Under the pieces are notes generated by a model. The model was not told the origin of the DNA and searched no databases. It worked only from the letters and a program-made list of their open reading frames with translations. This document shows positions 25,530 to 34,295 of a stretch of 64,000 nt of DNA, in pieces. The stretch is from assembly GCF_001644035.1 (NCBI RefSeq), contig NZ_LUUG01000050.1:1-64000 (forward strand), read 5' to 3'. The stretch comes from Methylomonas methanica. Its GTDB lineage: Bacteria > Pseudomonadota > Gammaproteobacteria > Methylococcales > Methylomonadaceae. The translations under genes were made by a program, and so were the position numbers. Within the stretch, counting starts at the first letter, position 1. Each line of letters begins with the position of its first letter.

Positions 25530-26453
25530 ATGACTAAAAGATTACTCGCTATCGCCATCGGTACCAGCTTATTAACAGCCTGTACCACTAACCCTTACAC
25601 CGGCCAGTCCGGCATGAGCAACCTAGGCAAGGGTGCCGGCGTCGGCGCGGCAGCCGGAGCCGGCGCCGGAACTTTATTCGGTGGTAACGACTGGAAAAAC
25701 GCCGGCCTGGGCGCATTAGCCGGTGCCGCGGTTGGAGCCGGTGTCGGTTACTACATGGATAAACAACAGGAAGAAATGCAACAATCGCTGCAAGGCACCG
25801 GTATTGAGGTACAGCGTACCGCGCAAAATCAGCTTACCTTGAACATGCCCAGTACCAGTGATGTCACCTTCGCGTTCGGCAAGGCCGATTTAACACCGGA
25901 AGCCCAGAATGCTCTGGAGCCGGTAGCAAGAGTGTTGACCAGCTACCCTGAATCGACTATTTCAGTGACGGGCCACACCGACGACGTCGGCTCCGATGCG
26001 GACAATCAGCGCTTATCCGAAGCAAGGGCGACCAGCGTCGCCAACTTTTTGGGACAACGCGGCGTCAATCGGTTACGGATTTCGCAGCAAGGCATGGGCG
26101 AAAGCTCGCCAAAAGTAGCTAACACCAGCGATGCCAACCGGGCAATAAACCGCCGGGTAGAACTCGCAATTAACGCCAATCAAAACGCCGGCGCCGCGCA
26201 ACAACCGCAGCAACAGCAAACCCAGCCGACTCAACAACAAGGCGGATATCCGCAACAGAATTACCCCCAACAAGGTTATCCACAGCAAAACCAACCGTAT
26301 CAGCAGGGCTACCCGCAACAACAAAGTTACCCTCAGCAGAATCAGCAATACCAGCAAGGTTACCCGCAGCAACAGGGGTATCCGCAACAGAACCAGCAAT
26401 ATCAGCAATACCCGCAACAGCAGTACCAACAGCCTTACTATCAACAGCAATAA
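25530..26453 (+). CDS. OmpA-family lipoprotein with glycine zipper and Gln/Pro/Tyr tail
   Basis: 307 residues from the ATG at 25530, chosen because AGGA lies nine bases upstream and a lipobox follows (SLLTAC, Cys18). A glycine-zipper segment spans about 35-85 (KGAGVGAAAGAGAG, GALAGAAVGAGVGYYMD), then an OmpA_C peptidoglycan-binding domain about 105-215 (TGHTDDVGSDADNQRLSEAR, NRRVELAI). The last 85-90 residues are an unusual low-complexity tail built of repeated QQGYPQQ and PQQNQ units. The first two parts match YiaD-type lipoproteins that tie the outer membrane to the cell wall. The tail is not part of that family and is prion-like in composition. Its role is unknown. Confidence 0.88.
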   Translation: MTKRLLAIAIGTSLLTACTTNPYTGQSGMSNLGKGAGVGAAAGAGAGTLFGGNDWKNAGLGALAGAAVGAGVGYYMDKQQEEMQQSLQGTGIEVQRTAQNQLTLNMPSTSDVTFAFGKADLTPEAQNALEPVARVLTSYPESTISVTGHTDDVGSDADNQRLSEARATSVANFLGQRGVNRLRISQQGMGESSPKVANTSDANRAINRRVELAINANQNAGAAQQPQQQQTQPTQQQGGYPQQNYPQQGYPQQNQPYQQGYPQQQSYPQQNQQYQQGYPQQQGYPQQNQQYQQYPQQQYQQPYYQQQ

Positions 26454-26471
26454 AAGGCTATTGGCTTAACG

Positions 26472-26497
26472 GAGATTGAGCCGTATGGCTCAATCTC
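26472..26497. terminator. 11-bp hairpin between converging genes
   Basis: GAGATTGAGCC and GGCTCAATCTC pair perfectly around a GTAT tetraloop in the 47-base gap between the OmpA-like and Hsp70 stop codons. The position fits a bidirectional terminator, although no U-run follows on either strand. Confidence 0.5.
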
Positions 26498-26500
26498 TGC

Positions 26501-28348
26501 CTAACTAGACTTCAAGGCCTCGCCGGCCCTGACATCAAACTCGATTTTCCAGCGCTGTTGATCGCGTTTGGAAATGGCTTTTAATTCCAAAGTTCCCACT
26601 TCGGTCACTGCCGCCGACAAATGCACCGGGACGATATCGCCGGCATGGCGGCCTTCTTCCGGCAAGGTAATTTCGATCTCGTCCAGTTCTTCCAACTCGT
26701 CGTCTTGCCAATAGTCCAAGCGCACGCCTACCGCATCGTCACGTCGGGTTTTTGAACCGAAAAAGCGGAAGCGTACCGGCTCGCCGATGATCAAACCAAA
26801 CTCGTCGTTGGGCAACTCCTGCTCGCTGCCCTCTTCCATGCCAAACGGCGCGATGCACAAGGCTTCGATTTCCGCAGGCAAGCCAGGTACTGCCGGCATG
26901 GAACTCTCGATGCCGACATAATAAGCCGCCGCCGTACCACCTTTGATTCTTACGCCCTTACCTTTGCGCACAAATCCGTAATATGCAGCACCGCGCGCCA
27001 CCGCCAAATCCAAGTCGGCGCCTTGCAATAGCCTGGCCGGCGCCGCTTGTTCAGCCTGCAACCAGTTATTTAAAATCTGCATCAAGCGCTCGGCCATCAA
27101 ACCGGCTTTTAACACCCCGCCGTTGAACAATACGGCGGTGGGATGCAGAAAGCTGGCGTGTTCCGGCAACACGTGATCGGACAGCTCGCCGGTCGCTTCT
27201 TTTTGCCGCGACAAAAATGCAGCCAGATGACGGGTGATGCCGGCATCCTGCGCATACGGCAAACCGGCGGTACGCAAACCGCTGCGCGGCCTGATCACCG
27301 GTCTTTCTTCAATGGGTACCCAAGGTAAAAAGCCTTCGACCAAGATGCGGTTCAACTCGTCGCGGGTCAATTCGGTACGCAAGGTGCCGCCGATCAAGGA
27401 CGATCCGCGACTCGCTACGACCAAAGGCATGCTGCCCAGTTCGGGTTGATTGAACAGTTTTTCTTTCGCTTCCCGGCAGGCATGTGTCAGGGCTTGTAGT
27501 TGCCAGGATTCCAGGCGCTTACCGCTTTCTTGTTCCATTTTGGCTTTCACGGTGTAGGCCAGGGCCAAATCCATGTTATCGCCACCCAACAGGATATGGT
27601 CGCCGACCGCTACCCGGGTCAGTTGCAGATTGCCGTCCTGTTCGGTAACCGCAATCAGCGACAAATCGGTGGTGCCACCGCCGATGTCGGCGACCAAAAT
27701 CACATCGCCGACCTGCACATGATTACGCCAATCGCCTTCGCTGTTTTCGATCCAGCTGTACAAAGCTGCTTGCGGCTCTTCGAGCAACACCGCCTGCACC
27801 AAACCCACGGAGCGCGCCGCTTCGACGGTTAGTTCGCGCGCAGCCGGGTCGAACGAGGCCGGCACGGTGATGGTGACGTCCTGATCTTGTAAATTGTGTT
27901 CCGGAAACCTGTGATTCCAAGCATCGCGCAAATGTTGCAAATAGGCTTTGGTCGCGGCAAACGGCGAAATCCGCGCTACATCTTCCGGCGCTTCGGCTGG
28001 CAAAATCGCTTGCTTGCAATCGACGCCGGCGTGGCACAACCAGCTTTTGGCGCTGGACACCAGCCGGATGGGCGTTTTGCTGCCCAGATTGCGGGCAATT
28101 TCACCGACCAGGTATTCGGGTTTGGCTGTCCAAGGCAAGGCAGTTGCGCCTTCGGCAATCTCTGCCGAATGCGCCAGATAGGTGAATGAGGGTAATTGTG
28201 CCTTGTCTTCTATCGTGCCGGGACCAGTCAGTTGCGGAATAGCCAACACATCCAGGACCACTTGATCTTCCCCAGCGTCCAGATCGACATAAGACAAGAC
28301 GCAATGCGTGGTGCCCAAGTCGATACCGACCGAATAACGCGCCGTCAT
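26501..28348 (-). CDS. Hsp70-family ATPase (non-DnaK, DUF2760-linked)
   Basis: 615 residues. The N-terminal actin-fold ATPase is intact: phosphate-1 loop GIDLGTTHCVLSY, phosphate-2 ADIGGGTTDLSL, and an adenosine motif around HPTAVLFNGGVLKAG. The C-terminal quarter is shorter and different from the DnaK substrate domain and lacks the acidic lid tail. The ATG overlaps the stop of the DUF2760 gene by four bases (ATGA), so the two are translationally coupled and probably work together. This subgroup of Hsp70 proteins has no defined client. It is not the housekeeping dnaK, since no grpE or dnaJ is nearby. Confidence 0.9.
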   Translation of the reverse strand: MTARYSVGIDLGTTHCVLSYVDLDAGEDQVVLDVLAIPQLTGPGTIEDKAQLPSFTYLAHSAEIAEGATALPWTAKPEYLVGEIARNLGSKTPIRLVSSAKSWLCHAGVDCKQAILPAEAPEDVARISPFAATKAYLQHLRDAWNHRFPEHNLQDQDVTITVPASFDPAARELTVEAARSVGLVQAVLLEEPQAALYSWIENSEGDWRNHVQVGDVILVADIGGGTTDLSLIAVTEQDGNLQLTRVAVGDHILLGGDNMDLALAYTVKAKMEQESGKRLESWQLQALTHACREAKEKLFNQPELGSMPLVVASRGSSLIGGTLRTELTRDELNRILVEGFLPWVPIEERPVIRPRSGLRTAGLPYAQDAGITRHLAAFLSRQKEATGELSDHVLPEHASFLHPTAVLFNGGVLKAGLMAERLMQILNNWLQAEQAAPARLLQGADLDLAVARGAAYYGFVRKGKGVRIKGGTAAAYYVGIESSMPAVPGLPAEIEALCIAPFGMEEGSEQELPNDEFGLIIGEPVRFRFFGSKTRRDDAVGVRLDYWQDDELEELDEIEITLPEEGRHAGDIVPVHLSAAVTEVGTLELKAISKRDQQRWKIEFDVRAGEALKSS

Positions 28349-28989
28349 AATTCCACCTCGGCCGGCGCGACGATTTTGGCGTTATGGCCTTCGGTTAATT
28401 TTGGTAAACGCAGATCGGTGACTTGCCAGCCTTTGTGCACCAAGGTGCCGGTAAACGGCGCCTCGCCGACGATATTACCGGTCAAACGGAAAGATGCGGC
28501 ATCAAAGCCTTTGTTCAGGGTGACACGATTACCCTCGGGATCGTTGCTGACGGGGGCCAGGGTGAAATGCTCGCTGACCGCCTTGCTGCAACCTTGATGC
28601 ACCACCCGCGCCGCCGCGCCGATTTCGGCATCGGAAAAGGCACTGACGTCTTCCTTGATAAAGTCGATAAAGCGAGCTTCTTTTTGTAACAAGCTCAATA
28701 ATTGCAAGGCTGCATCCGGAGTGGCTTCTTTTAAAATCACGGGTTCCGGTGCCGGCGCCTGGACGATTTTTTCCACTTCGACGATCTTTTCGACGATTTT
28801 GACTTCGGGTTGCGGCGCGATAGGGGCAACGGTCGGCACGGCCGATTTGCAGCGGCGCATGCCCAACAGCACCGAGACTAAAACCACAATCAGGACCAAA
28901 GCCAACAGCGCGGCGGTGCCCGCCAAACACACATGCCACAAATCGAAGGTGGTCGGACGCAAGGATAAATCGATAGTGTAGGTATTCAT
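28345..28989 (-). CDS. DUF2760 protein with N-terminal membrane helix
   Basis: 214 residues. One N-terminal membrane helix (about 20-45; GTAALLALVLIVVLVSVLLG) is followed by a Pro/Val/Glu-rich linker (VKIVEKIVEVEKIVQAPAPE) and then the DUF2760 domain (about 85-210; LQLLSLLQKEARFIDFIKED, VHQGCSKAVSEHF, FTGTLVHKGWQVTDLRLP). DUF2760 genes regularly sit next to Hsp70-like genes, as here with a four-base overlap. The helix would hold the complex at the inner membrane. Biochemical role unknown. Confidence 0.88.
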   Translation of the reverse strand: MNTYTIDLSLRPTTFDLWHVCLAGTAALLALVLIVVLVSVLLGMRRCKSAVPTVAPIAPQPEVKIVEKIVEVEKIVQAPAPEPVILKEATPDAALQLLSLLQKEARFIDFIKEDVSAFSDAEIGAAARVVHQGCSKAVSEHFTLAPVSNDPEGNRVTLNKGFDAASFRLTGNIVGEAPFTGTLVHKGWQVTDLRLPKLTEGHNAKIVAPAEVEL

Positions 28990-29122
28990 GAAAATCGAGT
29001 GATAGTTGTTAATTGAAACATTGGCTTTACGGTCTAATGTTCAGAGTTGTCGCAAAAGGGTAAAACCAGCGAGGCGTTAAGTTTTTACGACAATTCGATT
29101 GGACACAATATCAAGAAGAAGA

Positions 29123-29509
29123 TCAGTTGCCTGGCATACCAGCTTTCTTCGCGGCTTCCGCATACATCAATTCTTGCAGCAGGTTGCGCGTTACCTGGAT
29201 ACGCATTTTCTTCAAATGCCGGTCAGCGACAACGCCCGGCACTTCGGCGTCCGTATAAACTTTACGTATTTCGGCCAAGGTAGGCTCGCAAGATTTGATT
29301 ATCACATCCGTGGCATTGCGGCTTTCCATTTTTGCAAACTCGGGTTTTTGCATAGTATCCACTACACATTTTTTATAAGTGTACTGAGCTTGCTGAATTT
29401 TCTGGATGGTCTCGTCTTTTAATGTGGTTTCGTTCCATTCTTCCTTGGCATCTTCCGCACAGGCAAAACCTGTGATCATCATCAGCGCGACAATTAAACG
29501 GTATTTCAT
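29123..29509 (-). CDS. Exported small protein, unknown
   Basis: 128 residues with GGAG eight bases before the ATG. A signal peptide (MKYRLIVALMMITGFACAED) is predicted, with either signal peptidase I cleavage near ACA or lipid attachment at Cys17 (weak lipobox TGFAC). The mature part is mostly helical and charged, with a conserved-looking Cys pair (YKKCVVDTMQ and IKSCEPTLAE) that may form a disulfide. No family is recognised. It is single and separated from its neighbours. Confidence 0.75.
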   Translation of the reverse strand: MKYRLIVALMMITGFACAEDAKEEWNETTLKDETIQKIQQAQYTYKKCVVDTMQKPEFAKMESRNATDVIIKSCEPTLAEIRKVYTDAEVPGVVADRHLKKMRIQVTRNLLQELMYAEAAKKAGMPGN

Positions 29510-29892
29510 AATTTGCTCTCCAATGGGGGCGTAATAATGGCTGGCGATTTTACGCGATGCCGGCTGAAATGAACAATTAGTCGGAACCGGCAGGCGGTCA
29601 GAAAAGGTCTAGCTTAGGCTGCATGCACGCTGTGGCGTGCTGTTGATTCACCCAAGCCCCGGGCAAACTCGCGGTTCAACGCCAGAGTATTAAGATACCA
29701 GGTAGCAAGCGAAAAGCGACGATAAGGGGCGAATGCCCGTTATTTAATGAACAGATTATGAACTGGAGTACTGCTGAACTTGGGATGGGCTATCTGGAAG
29801 GGGGAGCGACGTCTATATTGCGGACAACTAAAGCAAAATACCCATCGCCCCCTGTTTACATCGATTAACTAATCATAACGGCTGAAATACGC
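29510..29892. other. Intergenic region, no gene
   Basis: 383 bases with no supported gene. One short hairpin, GCACGC-TGTG-GCGTGC, is at 29625-29640. The first 60 bases should hold the promoter of the exported protein ending at 29509. I see nothing else. Confidence 0.4.
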
Positions 29893-30150
29893 TCAAGCCG
29901 CGTCACAAACTTCTTTAAACTCCGGGATACCGGCGGTTATGCGAATGCGTAAGAAGTTTAACTGTCTTTGCAACTCATCCTCGGCATCACCGACACTTTT
30001 AAACACCTGCACCATCTTTTGATCGTTCAACAAATCCGAGTAATTAGCATCGATGAATTCCAGCACTTCAGAATCCATTTCGGTGATGCTACTCAAAGCA
30101 GCTTCCATCCGCGCCAATACTGCTTTCAACTCTACCAGATCAACAGCCAT
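29893..30150 (-). CDS. Small helical protein, unknown
   Basis: 85 residues, cytoplasmic, acidic and predicted almost wholly helical (LVELKAVLARMEAALSSI, EDELQRQLNFLRIRI). There is no signal peptide and one Cys near the end. A G-run (GGGGG) four bases before the ATG may serve as ribosome binding site. Codon use and composition are those of a real gene. Family not recognised. Confidence 0.65.
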   Translation of the reverse strand: MAVDLVELKAVLARMEAALSSITEMDSEVLEFIDANYSDLLNDQKMVQVFKSVGDAEDELQRQLNFLRIRITAGIPEFKEVCDAA

Positions 30151-30257
30151 AAAACCCCCAACGCAAAAATTTGATTATATCAGGGCTGGCGCGGGTTTGA
30201 CGCAAATAACCGTAAAATTTTACCGAGAAAAAACTAACCAAATTGGTGCATTAAAAA

Positions 30258-30656
30258 TTAGTGATCGCAAACATGCCGAGGCGAACCGGGCTGATTTTGG
30301 CCTTGAGTAACATCAGGCAATAGAGGCATAACTTCCGTTATTCCCTCGCCGCATTGTTTCATTTGTTGCATGGCTTTGTTGGCCGACACGTCCTTACCGA
30401 AGTCCATCGCTCTCGCCATCGCTTCATCGCGTTTTCCCGCCGCGCATAAGCTTTTAACTTCGGCACTCATTTGTTTGGCCTGTGCTTGAAAGGCCTGCAT
30501 GTCCCCCTTATCAATGTTTTTCACGCAGTCTTGCATGGCTTTCATTTGCTGCATCACTTGCTGCATTTGCGCTTTGTCCATATTTTTAAATGCATCATTT
30601 TGGGCGGCTACAAGGGTTGGGAACAGTAAAAGCATCGTTATCAATAAATTTCGCAT
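30258..30656 (-). CDS. Exported Met/Gln-rich helical protein, unknown
   Basis: 132 residues. A signal peptide (MRNLLITMLLLFPTLVAA, cleavage near residue 18) is followed by a Met/Gln-rich helical stretch (MDKAQMQQVMQQMKAMQDC) and a second helical part with Cys in SLCAAGK and MKQCGEG. Four Cys in the mature protein suggest disulfides in the periplasm. GGA is five bases before the ATG. Many gammaproteobacteria carry similar Met/Gln-rich exported proteins of unknown role. Confidence 0.75.
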   Translation of the reverse strand: MRNLLITMLLLFPTLVAAQNDAFKNMDKAQMQQVMQQMKAMQDCVKNIDKGDMQAFQAQAKQMSAEVKSLCAAGKRDEAMARAMDFGKDVSANKAMQQMKQCGEGITEVMPLLPDVTQGQNQPGSPRHVCDH

Positions 30657-30896
30657 GATTTTCCAAAAAAATTATGAAGATACCGTGAAACTGTAGAAGC
30701 CTTCTTCGTGGATGGCAAGCACGCACGATAACGCCGGCAAAAATCCAGGGCTAGAGCGTTGTCGTGACAAGATCGCCGGATTTGTCGGATCCGCGACATC
30801 GTTTGGCAAGTTGGTTTAAAGCGGTAATCCTCTTTAATCAATGACCTTCGCTGTCATTCGGCGATTTGGTCAATTGGCCTCATTCTTGAATGTCTG

Positions 30897-31859
30897 ATGG
30901 CATTCGCCATAAGCAGCCCAACCATGGAACACATTTTTCCACTGCCCCGCCCGACGCCTGCGCCGTCCAAACCGAGCATTCCAGTGATACAAGCAGGCCA
31001 TCGTTACAGCATCGACGCACAAAAATTGGCTGATGACCGGCTTGGCGAACTGGAGCACAATCTGCAAAACGGTTTGCTCGGCGACTACCAGTTAAGCATC
31101 GAACAGGCTATGGCAATAGCCGTGGATACTAAACAAACGCCAATACAAGCATTCGTGTGGAACAGCGATTTACTGAACCCGCTGCTCAACAACTGCTTAC
31201 CCATTACCGCCACTCATCCGCAGCAGCCCAATCACAATCGTTTGACCTTGCTAGACGCCAGCATGGCCGCACCGGAAGTAAGCTTGCTAGACGATACGCC
31301 AACGCTAAGCATTTCGCCCTGTTTCAAACTGGAATGGGGCACCGCCGGCTTTTGCAGTCAACTCGGTGTCTTGCAGTTGGTGGAGTCAACCAGAACGGTG
31401 CACTTTGCCGACGGCGAGACCATGACATTGCTGGATACCGAGACTGAAAACGGCGGCCCGGTTTTGTATCTGTCAGGCACAGAAAGCCATTTGTCGGTCA
31501 TGCCGCTTGGCCCGTTTCAACAGCAAGGCCAACAGCAAAAACTGCTGTTCAGCCAAGCCGTGACCCAAGCTATTCCATCGCAAATTGCCGGTAACGCCGT
31601 CGCGTCGATTAGCGTTTTGGAAAAATACACCGTGTATTTCATGCAAAACGCCGGACCGGACAGGCCAGACCTTTATATTTGGGTGCCGGTGCATTTACCT
31701 ATCGTCTGGGGTTGGAGTATTCGGGTGCAGCAACGCTATGACGGCGTGTGGGATATTTTCCGCAAGAAACTGATCATGCCAAGCGCCTCAACCGAAGCGC
31801 CGAAATTACCCTTATGGCAGAGCAACGTCTTACTATGCCAAACGACACAGACGGCATGA
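30897..31859 (+). CDS. Unknown protein in amine-oxidase gene set
   Basis: 320 residues (an in-frame ATG at 30924 is an alternative start; neither has a strong ribosome binding site). There is no signal peptide and no membrane helix. The N-terminus is Pro-rich (LPRPTPAPSKPSIPV); the rest is mixed alpha/beta with a Gln-rich loop (GPFQQQGQQQKLLF). I recognise no family. Its stop overlaps the ATG of the FAD amine oxidase by the ATGA arrangement, and a second unknown gene and a GST gene follow closely. It is therefore probably part of one metabolic or modification pathway with them. Confidence 0.7.
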   Translation: MAFAISSPTMEHIFPLPRPTPAPSKPSIPVIQAGHRYSIDAQKLADDRLGELEHNLQNGLLGDYQLSIEQAMAIAVDTKQTPIQAFVWNSDLLNPLLNNCLPITATHPQQPNHNRLTLLDASMAAPEVSLLDDTPTLSISPCFKLEWGTAGFCSQLGVLQLVESTRTVHFADGETMTLLDTETENGGPVLYLSGTESHLSVMPLGPFQQQGQQQKLLFSQAVTQAIPSQIAGNAVASISVLEKYTVYFMQNAGPDRPDLYIWVPVHLPIVWGWSIRVQQRYDGVWDIFRKKLIMPSASTEAPKLPLWQSNVLLCQTTQTA

Positions 31860-32947
31860 TGCCCATGCTAGACGTGGCGATTATTGGCGCCGGCCTGTCG
31901 GGCTTGTCCTTGGCTGAAAAACTACTTCCCCACAAACCCAATATCAGCGTGTTTGAAGCGCGCGACCGCTGCGGCGGCAGAGTTTTATCCGCATCCGGCC
32001 CTACCCAGGACTTTACCGCCGACCTGGGCCCAACTTGGCTCTGGCCTTCCGATCAACCGCGCATTGCGGCATTAGCAGAACGCTTGGGATTGACGCTATT
32101 TCCACAGTGGGACCGCGGTCAAAGCTTATATCAAGTACAAGCCGACGCCCTGCCAGCGACTTACATCGATACCCAGACTCATGCGGATGCCAGACGGATT
32201 GCCGGAGGTTGTCAGCAGTTGATCGACGGTTTATTGCAAGGGATACCGGAACGCATTTTGCAACTTGAGCATCGTTTGCTAACGCTGAGCGACCAAGGCA
32301 GTCATGTCGATTTAACATTCGCAACCGATAGCTCGGTGATTACCATCCAGGCCCGCCAAGTCGTGCTGGCCGCGCCACCGCGATTGCTGGCTAGCAACAT
32401 TACCTTCAAACCGGCATTAGCGCCTGGTTTGTTATCACTGATGCAAGACACGCCTACCTGGATGGCCGGACATGCCAAGGCCGTGCTGGTTTACGAACAG
32501 CCGTTCTGGCGCCAAAAAGGCTATTCCGGCAAGGCCATTTCAGCCTATCCCAGTGCCGTGTTGGCTGAAGTCTATGACGCGTGTTTAGACAATGATCACA
32601 CAGCAGCACTATTCGGTTTCTTTGGCCTGCCAGCCGAGATTCGGCAGCAGTATCGTGACAGCCTGCCGGCGCTGATCGTTCGGCAAATGGTCGGCCTATT
32701 CGGTCCTGACGCCGCCAATCCGCTAAGTGTGGTGATTCAGGATTGGAGCCAGGAAGCTTTTACCGCGACTGCTGAAGACCGTATGCCGGTGTTCACGCAT
32801 CCCGTCTATGGCCATCGCTCGCTGCAATTGGATCATTGGCAGGACAAACTGTATTTCTGCGGGACGGAAACAGCCAGCAGATCCGGCGGCTATTTGGAAG
32901 GCGCGTTGGACGCCAGCGATCGGGTTTTTACCGCATTAACACTCTAA
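31856..32947 (+). CDS. FAD-dependent amine oxidase (flavin monoamine oxidase family)
   Basis: 363 residues. The start at 31856 gives an ATGA overlap with the preceding stop and puts the FAD-binding strand right at the N-terminus; longer in-frame starts up to 31748 exist. A Rossmann dinucleotide motif is clear (VAIIGAGLSGLSLAEKL), followed by the E of strand 2 and the GG-doublet (FEARDRCGGRVLS). The C-terminal FAD motif is present (KLYFCGTETASRSGGYLEGA). This is the monoamine oxidase/polyamine oxidase fold. At 363 residues it is shorter than typical MAO (about 450). Substrate unknown. A spermidine-synthase-like gene 1.3 kb downstream hints at polyamines, but the two are not in one unit. Confidence 0.88.
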   Translation: MMPMLDVAIIGAGLSGLSLAEKLLPHKPNISVFEARDRCGGRVLSASGPTQDFTADLGPTWLWPSDQPRIAALAERLGLTLFPQWDRGQSLYQVQADALPATYIDTQTHADARRIAGGCQQLIDGLLQGIPERILQLEHRLLTLSDQGSHVDLTFATDSSVITIQARQVVLAAPPRLLASNITFKPALAPGLLSLMQDTPTWMAGHAKAVLVYEQPFWRQKGYSGKAISAYPSAVLAEVYDACLDNDHTAALFGFFGLPAEIRQQYRDSLPALIVRQMVGLFGPDAANPLSVVIQDWSQEAFTATAEDRMPVFTHPVYGHRSLQLDHWQDKLYFCGTETASRSGGYLEGALDASDRVFTALTL

Positions 32948-32963
32948 CCTAAAGGATTTTGAC

Positions 32964-33425
32964 ATGAACAATCAAACACTTAACGCGCACAGCATCGGCG
33001 AATTTAGCCGATTTATAACCGAGCAGAAAGCCACTATGAAGAAGCAGTACGATCAATTATTAGCCCATGACCTATCGCATCAACAATGGGACGGTTGTTT
33101 TCAACGCAATATATTGATCGTCTTGGAAAAAACCTATCAAGACGCCCTGGCTCAATTGAAGACCTTACCGTTTGATCACGCCGGCAATACTGTCAATCAG
33201 GGCTTGGCGGATCTTACCAAATCAGTACTGGCGGTATTCGACGGTTTCATCGATGAATTTCTGTTGATCGTAGTGGATAAACACCGCACTTCCTGCGCCT
33301 TATCCAATTTCCCCGATGAACATAAGCCCGATCAGGTTTACCTGAGCGCAGTGCGTAGCGATATCGCCTTGCTTTGGCGGAACTTTGCGCTGGACATTAA
33401 TGCTTACTTTCTAGACTGCCGTTAA
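32964..33425 (+). CDS. Unknown small cytoplasmic protein
   Basis: 153 residues with a weak AAAGGA ribosome binding site and a 16-base gap after the amine oxidase. It is helical and soluble with no signal peptide (KKQYDQLLAHDLSHQQWDGC, VFDGFIDEFLLIVVDKHRTS). Four Cys are scattered through the chain. No family is recognised. It is placed between the amine oxidase and the GST and is probably co-transcribed with both. Confidence 0.7.
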   Translation: MNNQTLNAHSIGEFSRFITEQKATMKKQYDQLLAHDLSHQQWDGCFQRNILIVLEKTYQDALAQLKTLPFDHAGNTVNQGLADLTKSVLAVFDGFIDEFLLIVVDKHRTSCALSNFPDEHKPDQVYLSAVRSDIALLWRNFALDINAYFLDCR

Positions 33426-33453
33426 GGCGAATGTTTTTCCAACAGGACAATTT

Positions 33454-34074
33454 ATGAAACTGTACTTAACACCTGGCTCCTGCACCACCGGCATCCATAT
33501 TTTACTGGAGGAGCTAGATCTGGTTTTCGAAGCTCATCTAGTCAATTTAATGGCCGGCGATCAGCATCAAGCCGAATATCTGGCACTGAACCCCAAAGCC
33601 ACCATTCCCACCTTGGTCCGTAACGACGGTACCGCCTTGACCGAATTTCAAGCCATCGCTTACTGGCTGGCACGCACCTACCCTAAAGCCAAACTATTGC
33701 CGGGCGACGCGGATGGCGACGCGAAAGCTATCGAGTTGATGGACTATGCGGTCGGCACGCTACATGGCCAGGGCTTTGCTAGAATTTTTACCACGGAGAA
33801 ATTTACGCCCAATCCTGCCGATCACGACGCGGTTAAGGCACAAGGCTTGGATATTGTGAATAAAGGCTTCGCAATCTTGAATCAGCTACTACCGGCCGAA
33901 GGCTATGCATTGGGCACGTTCAGCATCGCCGATGCCGCTTTGTTTTACGTGGAGTTTTGGGCGGATAAAACCGGCGTTACGCTGCCTGAAAACTGCTTGA
34001 AACACTATCGGTTGATGCTGTCGCGCCCGGTCGTTAAACGTGTGCTGATGGAGGAAGGTTATCGAGTGGACTGA
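33454..34074 (+). CDS. Glutathione S-transferase family protein (beta-class-like)
   Basis: 206 residues, full length. The N-terminal thioredoxin-like domain (1-78) starts MKLYLTPGSCTTGIHILLEE; the Ser-Cys near positions 9-10 is the usual catalytic site in bacterial beta-class GSTs. The cis-Pro and the Glu/Phe-Gln glutathione-binding positions are seen in KATIPTLVRNDGTALTEFQA. The helical C-terminal domain has the N-capping motif FSIADAALFY. It follows the unknown gene at 32964 after 28 bases. Substrate unknown; in this context it may be linked to the amine oxidase pathway or to aldehyde and quinone detoxification. Confidence 0.88.
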   Translation: MKLYLTPGSCTTGIHILLEELDLVFEAHLVNLMAGDQHQAEYLALNPKATIPTLVRNDGTALTEFQAIAYWLARTYPKAKLLPGDADGDAKAIELMDYAVGTLHGQGFARIFTTEKFTPNPADHDAVKAQGLDIVNKGFAILNQLLPAEGYALGTFSIADAALFYVEFWADKTGVTLPENCLKHYRLMLSRPVVKRVLMEEGYRVD

Positions 34075-34136
34075 CTTTTATCGCCGCATCATCTGCTCGA
34101 TAAGCAAAACAGCCTTCTCAAGACCTCCGATATACA

Positions 34137-34154
34137 GTGCGAAACAATTCGCAC
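34137..34154. repeat. Palindrome GTGCGAA-ACAA-TTCGCAC (second copy of dispersed repeat)
   Basis: The same 7-bp arms as the element at 24730-24747 with a different four-base loop. It lies in the 221-base gap after the GST gene. A hairpin here could end transcription, although no U-run follows. Confidence 0.6.
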
Positions 34155-34295
34155 CCATACCCATAAAACAAGCCGCATTAGCCCAATATCCCTTCATTTT
34201 TACAGGGTGACTAAATTGTCACCAACACACTATTAACAAGACAAGCGCCGGAATTTCAAGGAAAATAGCCTGATCTTTACCGTTCGCTACACCGC

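Noticed and set aside
26073-26450. 125-residue Leu-rich minus-strand frame
   Set aside because: It is the antisense of the Gln/Pro/Tyr repeat tail; Leu runs arise from reading CAG/CAA repeats backwards.
26190-26450. Possible CRISPR-like repeat array
   Set aside because: The repeats are in-frame codons for QQGYPQQ units of unequal length, without spacers of constant size.
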